Source of the DNA: Spartobacteria bacterium
GTDB lineage: Bacteria; Verrucomicrobiota; Verrucomicrobiia; Chthoniobacterales; Chthoniobacteraceae
DNA: 5,334 nt
Assembly: GCA_025350985.1 (NCBI GenBank)
Contig: JANXWU010000311.1
Location: 1-5,334, forward strand
Direction of reading: 5' to 3'
Under the pieces are notes generated by a model that worked only from the letters and a program-made list of their open reading frames with translations, had not been told where the DNA came from and made no database searches. Below, one piece after another: positions 1-4,244 of this stretch. Each line of letters starts with the position of its first letter. The first letter of the stretch is position 1. The position numbers and the translations under genes were made by a program.

Positions 1-891
1 GGACGCGCCGCGATTGGCGATGCCGTAGTTGAATTTGTCGATCGACTGCGTCTCGTGCAGGCCGGTGAGGCGCAGATGGTTGTCGGGTCCGTAAACGGCG
101 ATGTGCTCGTTTTTGTATTTGTCGAAAGCAGCCATCAGCGCTTCGAAGTAAGGCTTGCCGCCGACTTCACGCATGTGCTCGGTCGAGAAGTTTGTGTGCA
201 TGCCGGAGCCGTTCCAATCCACATCGATGCCAAGCGGCTTGCAGTGCCAGTTGATCTCGACCTGGTATTTTTCGCAAAGGCGCGCCATGAGATACCGGGC
301 CATCCACATCTGGTCGGCGGCGGTCTTGGAGCCTTTGCCGAAAATTTGGAATTCCCACTGTCCCTTGGCCACTTCGGCGTTGATGCCTTCGTGATTGATG
401 CCCGCGTCGAGACAGAGGTCGAGATGGGTGTCCACGATCTCACGCGCGATGTCGCCGACGTTTTCGTATCCGACGCCGGTGTAATATTTGCCCTGTGGAG
501 GCGGGAATCCGCCGCCTTTTGGAAAGCCAAGGGGCGCGCCGTCTTTCCACAAAAAATATTCCTGCTCGAAGCCGAACCAGGTTCCCGAATCGTCCACGAT
601 CGTCGCGCGGGCATTCGTCGGGTGCGGGGTTTTGCCGTCCGGCATCATGACTTCGCACATGACGAGCGCGCCATTGGTCTTGGTGCTGTCGGGATAAACA
701 GCGACCGGCTTGAGCATGCAATCCGAGTTGTGACCTTCCGCCTGTCGGGTGGAGCTGCCGTCGAAACCCCACATTGGGAGTTCGTCGAGTTCGGGGAATT
801 TTTTGAACTCCTTGACTTGGGTTTTGCCGCGGAGATTGGCGACGGGATCGTAGCCGTCGAGCCAGATGTATTCTAATTTATACTTCGCCAT
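1..891 (-). CDS. glnII: Type II (eukaryotic-type) glutamine synthetase, C-terminus cut by window edge
   Basis: Cytoplasmic enzyme that makes glutamine from glutamate, ammonia and ATP. The start codon is the complement of 889-891 and the frame stays open to base 1, giving 297 residues. Bacterial GlnII proteins run about 340-350, so roughly 45-50 C-terminal residues lie outside. The N-terminal beta-grasp domain shows YKLEYIWLDGY (4-14) and WGFDGSST (41-48). The catalytic domain shows GFEQEY (107-112, metal-binding glutamates), GINAEVAKGQWEFQI (169-183), DWNGSGMHTNFS (225-236, with the metal-ligand His232), VYGPDN (266-271) and NRGAS (293-297, active-site arginine). From memory the match to rhizobial GlnII is close over the whole length. 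Bacterial GSI/GlnA is longer (about 470 residues) and lacks this arrangement; GSIII is far larger. GSII lacks the GSI adenylylation site, so control is probably transcriptional, matching the sigma-54 promoter upstream. No clear ribosome-binding site precedes the start. It is divergent from the next gene. Confidence 0.97.
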   Translation of the reverse strand, partial: MAKYKLEYIWLDGYDPVANLRGKTQVKEFKKFPELDELPMWGFDGSSTRQAEGHNSDCMLKPVAVYPDSTKTNGALVMCEVMMPDGKTPHPTNARATIVDDSGTWFGFEQEYFLWKDGAPLGFPKGGGFPPPQGKYYTGVGYENVGDIAREIVDTHLDLCLDAGINHEGINAEVAKGQWEFQIFGKGSKTAADQMWMARYLMARLCEKYQVEINWHCKPLGIDVDWNGSGMHTNFSTEHMREVGGKPYFEALMAAFDKYKNEHIAVYGPDNHLRLTGLHETQSIDKFNYGIANRGAS

Positions 892-997
892 TTGAGTGGA
901 TTGGTTGTGTCTGTTTTTGTGCAGCGCGCCTGTTTTTGACGGCTGAGTTGTTCATTTGTGGGCGTTTGTTGCCCAATTTTGGACGCATGTCAACTTT

Positions 998-1014
998 AGC
1001 AAGACGGATGCCAA
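998..1014 (-). promoter_or_regulatory. Sigma-54 (-24/-12) promoter for glnII
   Basis: Read on the minus strand this is TTGGCATCCGTCTTGCT. The consensus is TTGGCACG-N4-TTGCW, with an invariant GG and GC separated by ten bases. Here GG and GC are exactly ten apart and TTGG, CA and TTGCT all match; the base after GGCA is T rather than C. Transcription would start near base 987, leaving a leader of about 95 nt before the glnII start. The position and direction suit the gene, since rhizobial glnII is known to be transcribed by sigma-54 with NtrC. I found no convincing NtrC dyad (GCAC...GTGC type) upstream, so the activator is unknown. The call rests on motif match plus context. Confidence 0.6.
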
Positions 1015-1081
1015 AAATGAGAATCAAATACCGTGCCACGCCTGCGAGGGGCCGTTTTGTGAAACGCGGATCGTTCGAAAG

Positions 1082-1211
1082 CGCGTGCCATTTAGAGCGG
1101 AGTGAGTTTGACCAAACGAATGGAACGCAGTCGCAGAGACTCATGCGTCTCTGGAAATAACACCTCGAGAATAGGCATGAGATTCTTGGATTTCGCACAG
1201 AATGACACGCG
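1082..1211. repeat. Palindromic MITE/REP-like element with terminal inverted repeats
   Basis: The two ends are imperfect inverted repeats. CGCGTGCCATTTAGAGCG (1082-1099) matches the reverse complement of 1194-1211, CGCGTGTCATTCTGTGCG, at 14 of 18 positions, including the first six. The interior holds further palindromes: GTTTG/CAAAC (1106-1110 with 1113-1117), a perfect 7-bp stem CAGAGAC/GTCTCTG (1134-1140 with 1147-1153, 6-nt loop), and CTCATGC/GCATGAG (1140-1146 with 1175-1181). The right end, read on the minus strand, resembles a dispersed bacterial repeat I recall, of the form TGTCATTCTGAGCGAAG followed by GAATCTC. About 130 bp long with no coding capacity, it looks like a non-autonomous element or a folded extragenic repeat. 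No flanking target duplication is obvious, and the copy number elsewhere cannot be seen. Confidence 0.6.
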
Positions 1212-1284
1212 GTTGAGGGCGCTTGGCACCGCGATTCGCGTCACCCATTTGCCCGCTCCGGAAATCAGCGGATGTTCCCCGCGC

Positions 1285-1668
1285 ATGCATCAAGTGAAGG
1301 ACACGCTGCGGGCGACGGTGCGCATCAGCTATGACGGGACGGTGCACAAAACTTTTCGCGGTCCAAAAGCACTCGATCGATTTAACAATGAGGTGCGCGT
1401 GTTGCGACATCTGGAGGCGCGCGGGTGTCCATTTGTGCCCCGCCTGATCGAAGCGCACGCCGCTGAACTCCGCATTGTCACGACCAACTGCGGCAGCCGC
1501 GTCGAGCACTTGGATGAAAATCGGACGCGTGAACTTTTCGCCGAACTCGAGCCGTACGGCGTCCGCCACGACGACCCCGACCGGCGCAACGTGACCTATC
1601 GGCAGGCCGACGGGCGGTTTTGCCTGATCGACTTTGAGTTCGCCGAAATCCTGCCGGACTTTGCCTAA
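1285..1668 (+). CDS. Minimal protein-kinase-fold (RIO/APH-like) protein
   Basis: A 127-residue soluble protein that retains the landmarks of the kinase fold. These are YDGTVHKTF (16-24, Lys22 in the beta-3 position), Glu36 in a predicted helix C (FNNEVRVLRHL), a catalytic-loop motif HDDPDRRN (95-102, spaced like HxDxxxxN with Asp97 and Asn102), and LIDFE (114-118, Asp116 replacing the DFG aspartate). After DFE only nine residues remain, so the activation segment and the rest of the C-lobe are absent, and the hinge-to-loop part is short. It resembles small bacterial kinase-like proteins of the RIO, APH or YrbL type more than full Ser/Thr kinases. The start at 1285 is chosen because the in-frame extension back to 1102 is encoded by the palindromic element; a GTG at 1294 is possible. 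No strong ribosome-binding site is visible. A PP2C phosphatase gene follows after 6 nt, suggesting coupled expression and opposing activities. The substrate is unknown, and it could be a pseudokinase. Confidence 0.75.
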   Translation: MHQVKDTLRATVRISYDGTVHKTFRGPKALDRFNNEVRVLRHLEARGCPFVPRLIEAHAAELRIVTTNCGSRVEHLDENRTRELFAELEPYGVRHDDPDRRNVTYRQADGRFCLIDFEFAEILPDFA

Positions 1669-1674
1669 CCAGCG

Positions 1675-2517
1675 ATGGATTCTTCAAAAAAAGTGCTGCC
1701 CGTGACGAGCCTGCGCTGGTTTGGCGAAACTCATCGCGGCAAAGTGCGCGCGAATAACGAGGACTCGTTTCTCGCGCTGCAATTCGACGCGCAGGAGGTG
1801 CATCATCTTGGAAAAATCGGGCAGTCGGCGGCGGCGGCGAGCGATTTTGTTTTCGCCGTGAGTGACGGGATGGGCGGGGCGATGGCGGGCGAGTTTGCCA
1901 GCCGCATCACGGTCGAAAAAATCACGCGTCTGCTCCCGCGCGCGTTCAAGCAATCGGCCAGCGGTTTGTCCGCTGGTTACGACGATGTGCTGGTGGAATT
2001 GTTCGAGCAAATCCACCGCGCGCTGCATTTTCTTGGCGGCAGTTACGAGGAGTGTTCCGGCATGGGCGCGACGCTGAGCCTGTGCTGGTTCACGCCGGGC
2101 TGGATGTATTTTGCGCACATCGGCGACAGCCGCATTTACTACCTCGCTGCCGGCGCGAGCGGCATCCGGCAGGTCAGCCACGACGACACGCATGTCGGCT
2201 GGCTTTTTCGGCAGGGCAAACTCAGCGAACGCGAGGCGCGCAACCATCCCCGGCGCACCGTGCTCCAGCGCGCGCTGGGGGCGGGCAATCAGTTCGTCAG
2301 CCCGCAGCTTGGCGCGGTGGCGTGCGAGCCGGGGGACACGTTTTTGCTCTGCACCGACGGCTTGGTGGATGGCTTTTTCGATCACCAACTGGCCGAGATT
2401 TTGCACGGCGGAAAAACCCCCGGCATCGACGCGAACTCCGCGCATAGACTGGTCACCGCCGCGGTGGAAAATGCCGGGCGCGATAACACGACGGCCTTGG
2501 TCATCGAGGCGCTTTGA
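1675..2517 (+). CDS. PP2C-family (PPM) serine/threonine protein phosphatase
   Basis: A 280-residue, metal-dependent phosphatase that removes phosphate from Ser/Thr residues. All main PP2C motifs are present in order: GETHRGKVRANNEDS (17-31), SDGMGG (63-68, metal-binding Asp64), SGMGATL (128-134), AHIGDSRIY (147-155), LQRALG (197-202), LLCTDGLVD (224-232, metal-binding Asp228) and GRDNTTALV (268-276, metal-binding Asp270). The SxDH(S/T) segment is altered to SHDDTHVG (168-175). The length is that of a lone catalytic domain; no membrane segment or extra sensor domain is seen, so it should be cytoplasmic. It begins 6 nt after the stop of the kinase-like gene without its own ribosome-binding site, which points to translational coupling. 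Such phosphatases usually oppose Ser/Thr kinases; the obvious candidate partner is the small kinase-fold protein upstream. A run of seven A (1686-1692) lies early in the reading frame. Confidence 0.95.
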   Translation: MDSSKKVLPVTSLRWFGETHRGKVRANNEDSFLALQFDAQEVHHLGKIGQSAAAASDFVFAVSDGMGGAMAGEFASRITVEKITRLLPRAFKQSASGLSAGYDDVLVELFEQIHRALHFLGGSYEECSGMGATLSLCWFTPGWMYFAHIGDSRIYYLAAGASGIRQVSHDDTHVGWLFRQGKLSEREARNHPRRTVLQRALGAGNQFVSPQLGAVACEPGDTFLLCTDGLVDGFFDHQLAEILHGGKTPGIDANSAHRLVTAAVENAGRDNTTALVIEAL

Positions 2518-2546
2518 AGATCGCGCGGGGCGGACCCGGCTCGGGC

Positions 2547-2583
2547 CGCGAAGTTTTCTCCAAGCGCAATCCGCGACTTCGCG
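2547..2583. repeat. Inverted repeat between the phosphatase and mlaE genes
   Basis: CGCGAAGT (2547-2554) is the exact reverse complement of ACTTCGCG (2576-2583), with a 21-nt loop, inside the 91-bp gap that separates the PP2C gene from mlaE. No T-run follows, so it is not a standard intrinsic terminator. It might be a weak attenuator, an RNA-processing site or part of a dispersed repeat. The bases after it, up to the mlaE start at 2609, contain no clear Shine-Dalgarno sequence. Confidence 0.35.
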
Positions 2584-2608
2584 CGATGTAGATTTGTAAT
2601 CGACCCTC

Positions 2609-3379
2609 ATGGCACTCGACTGGATCAAACGCGCCTTCCAACACTTGAGCAGCGTCGTCTGGCTTTTGATCGGCACGGCGCGCGAAGCCGGCGATCACAT
2701 GGCGCGCGGACGGCTGCCGTTTCGCGCCTCGGTTTTTTTCGAGCAAACCGATCGCGCGGGCGTCGGCTCCATCCCGTTGATCGTGATGGTTTCGTGGTTT
2801 CTCGGCCTGACGATGGCGCTGCTCACCGGCTACGAACTGCGGCCGTACGGACAGGAGCGGCTCGTGCCGGGTCTGGTCGCCGTTGGTTTCACGCGCGAGT
2901 TGGGGCCGTTGATGACCGGCATCATGCTCGCCGCGCGCATCGGCGCGGCCTTCACCGCGGAACTGGGCACGATGGTCATCGGCGAGGAGGTCGAGGCGAT
3001 CGAAGCGATGGGCGTGGGCGCGCTGCGCTTTCTCGTCGCGCCGCGGTTGCTCGCCGTTTTTTTGCTCACACCCTGCCTCGTCGTCGTCTCGGACGTCGCG
3101 GCCTTGTGCGGCGGCGCGCTCATTTCCAAAATGCAACTCGGCATGTCGTTCCGCTATTTCGGCCACACCGCGCTCGATAGCCTGTTCGTCCACGACATTC
3201 TCGACGGCGTCCTGAAGAGCTTCCTGTTCGGCCTGCTCATCGGGCTGATTGCCTGTTATAAAGGGCTTACCATTCGTGGCGGCGCGGCGGGCGTCGGCGA
3301 GGCGACCACGACCAGCGTGGTCACCGCCATCGCTGCGGTTATCGCCTTCGATTCGCTCTTTAACCTCATTCGCTTCTGA
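2609..3379 (+). CDS. mlaE: MlaE-family ABC transporter permease (phospholipid transport)
   Basis: A 256-residue inner-membrane permease of the MlaE/YrbE/TGD1 family, which forms the membrane core of MCE-type lipid transporters that move phospholipids between inner and outer membranes. The length is normal for the family. The N-terminus (about 4-24) looks like the interfacial helix of MlaE. Hydrophobic spans fall near 53-73, 143-172, 198-219 and 236-255. The family signature lies in the segment after GFTRELGPLMTG (93-104), continuing with ARIGAAFTAELGTM (109-122) and EEVEAIEAMG (126-135), then the PRLLA sequence in the next span. Its stop (3377-3379) overlaps the mlaF start by one base (TGATG), the usual sign of a co-translated permease/ATPase pair. 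No MlaB-like STAS domain is fused to it, and no STAS gene is adjacent. No ribosome-binding site is evident upstream. Confidence 0.95.
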   Translation: MALDWIKRAFQHLSSVVWLLIGTAREAGDHMARGRLPFRASVFFEQTDRAGVGSIPLIVMVSWFLGLTMALLTGYELRPYGQERLVPGLVAVGFTRELGPLMTGIMLAARIGAAFTAELGTMVIGEEVEAIEAMGVGALRFLVAPRLLAVFLLTPCLVVVSDVAALCGGALISKMQLGMSFRYFGHTALDSLFVHDILDGVLKSFLFGLLIGLIACYKGLTIRGGAAGVGEATTTSVVTAIAAVIAFDSLFNLIRF

Positions 3380-4122
3380 TGCACCCGGTCATGGAGATGC
3401 GAGACGTCGAATTTGCCTTCGACCAGAAAAAAATACTCGACGGCGTGAGCCTGCGCGCGGAGCAGGGCGACCGGCTCGTCGTTCTGGGCACCAGCGGCTC
3501 GGGCAAGAGCACCATCCTCCGCCAAATCCTCGGCATCCTGCATCCGCAGCGGGGCAGCGTCTTTTTCCAAGGGCAGGAAGTCGCGAAACTGGAGCGCCGC
3601 CAGTTGAGTCAAATGCGCGGGCGCATCGGCATGGTTTTTCAATACGCCGCGCTCGTCAGCTCGCTGAACGTCCGCGACAACCTCGCCCTGCCGCTCGAGG
3701 AGCTCACCGACAAACCGGCGGACGAAATCGAAAAGATCGTCGATGAAAAACTCGCGCTGGTCGAGTTGACCGAGGCGAAAATGAAGATGCCCGCCGAGTT
3801 GAGCGGCGGCATGAAAAAGCGCGTCGGCATCGCCCGCGCGCTCGTCCACGAACCGGAGTTGATCCTGTTCGACGAACCGTCCGCCGGCCTGGACCCCGTC
3901 ACCGCCGTCGTGATCGACGACCTTATCCTCGACCTGAGCGCGAAGACAAATGTCACCGCGGTAATCGTCACGCACCTGATGCAAAGTGCGCTGAAAATCG
4001 CGACGCAAATGGCGATGTTGAACGAAGGAAAAATCGTGGCCGAGGGCACGCCCGACGAAATGCGCGCGTCGTCCAACGAAATCGTGCAGGATTTCCTGGC
4101 CGCGGCAGGCGAGAAGTCCTGA
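3379..4122 (+). CDS. mlaF: MlaF-family ABC transporter ATP-binding protein
   Basis: A 247-residue ATPase that powers the MlaE permease from the cytoplasmic side. It has a complete set of ABC motifs: Walker A GTSGSGKST (37-45, Lys43), Q-loop VFQYAALVSSLNV (86-98, Gln88), signature LSGGMKKRVGIARAL (141-155), Walker B LILFDEPSAGLDPV (161-174, catalytic Glu166), D-loop at GLDPV, and switch histidine in VTHLM (197-201, His199). The methionine after GG in the signature and the Q-loop with AALVSSLNV are typical of the MlaF/TTG2A branch, and the upstream permease confirms the assignment. The start at 3379 overlaps the mlaE stop; an in-frame ATG at 3391 would drop four residues and cannot be excluded. 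In most relatives an MCE (MlaD) gene follows, but here the next gene is a secreted cytochrome-like protein. Confidence 0.96.
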   Translation: MHPVMEMRDVEFAFDQKKILDGVSLRAEQGDRLVVLGTSGSGKSTILRQILGILHPQRGSVFFQGQEVAKLERRQLSQMRGRIGMVFQYAALVSSLNVRDNLALPLEELTDKPADEIEKIVDEKLALVELTEAKMKMPAELSGGMKKRVGIARALVHEPELILFDEPSAGLDPVTAVVIDDLILDLSAKTNVTAVIVTHLMQSALKIATQMAMLNEGKIVAEGTPDEMRASSNEIVQDFLAAAGEKS

Positions 4123-4151
4123 GCTCCGGAAAATTTCCAAAAAAAATGCTG

Positions 4152-4206
4152 AACCGGCTCTGGGACGATTGGCCGTAAACCGTGTCTCGTCCCTAACAAA
4201 CCGGTT
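4152..4206. repeat. Nested inverted repeats after mlaF
   Basis: Inside the 122-bp gap between mlaF and the next gene, GGGACGA (4162-4168) pairs exactly with TCGTCCC (4187-4193) across an 18-nt loop. Outside it AACCGG (4152-4157) pairs with CCGGTT (4201-4206). The right outer arm is itself part of a perfect 10-bp palindrome, AAACCGGTTT (4198-4207). The paired arms could fold into one extended hairpin that ends the mlaEF transcript or sits in the leader of the next gene. No proper T-run follows, so a canonical intrinsic terminator is not shown; a protein-binding palindrome is the alternative. An A-rich run lies just upstream (4139-4146). Confidence 0.4.
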
Positions 4207-4244
4207 TGCCGCGGCATCATGAGGGAGTATTTGTTTCAACCCCC

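Larger units (their letters stand above)
892..1284. other. Divergent intergenic region between glnII and the kinase-like gene
   Basis: This 393-bp stretch holds no gene I can support. From the glnII side it contains the presumed glnII leader (892 to about 987), with one small hairpin (TGGGC 959-963 pairing with GCCCA 971-975). Next come the sigma-54 promoter and the palindromic element at 1082-1211. The last ~70 bp precede the kinase-like gene and have no recognisable promoter. Open frames crossing the region lack any protein resemblance, and some begin within the palindromic element. Confidence 0.6.

Noticed and set aside
55..876. Long plus-strand open frame of 273 codons
   Set aside because: Lies entirely opposite glnII, whose motifs are unmistakable; its translation resembles no known domain and reflects the GC-rich antisense of a real gene.
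965..993. TTGACA on the minus strand (988-993) as a sigma-70 -35 box for glnII
   Set aside because: A perfect -35 hexamer, but the sequence 17 nt downstream is AACAAA, a poor -10; the sigma-54 motif is better supported.
1223..1239. Second sigma-54-like site, plus strand, before the kinase-like gene (TTGGCAC then TTCGC)
   Set aside because: The -24 half is good, but at the required ten-base spacing the -12 dinucleotide is CG rather than GC, so the critical element is broken.
1102..1284. Extended N-terminus for the kinase-like protein
   Set aside because: The extra codons lie largely in the palindromic element and do not look like protein; the kinase N-lobe begins after 1285.
1684..2676. Minus-strand open frame of 330 codons
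   Set aside because: Antisense to the PP2C gene and the start of mlaE; Arg/Ala-rich composition without domain motifs.
4128..4146. GGAAA/TTTCC next to an A-run as an intrinsic terminator after mlaF
   Set aside because: The arms are separated by a single base and cannot form a normal loop, and the run is A rather than T on the transcribed direction of mlaF.
3256..4239. Minus-strand open frame of 327 codons
   Set aside because: Antisense to the end of mlaE and all of mlaF; composition rich in His, Arg, Asp and Ala with no recognisable fold.
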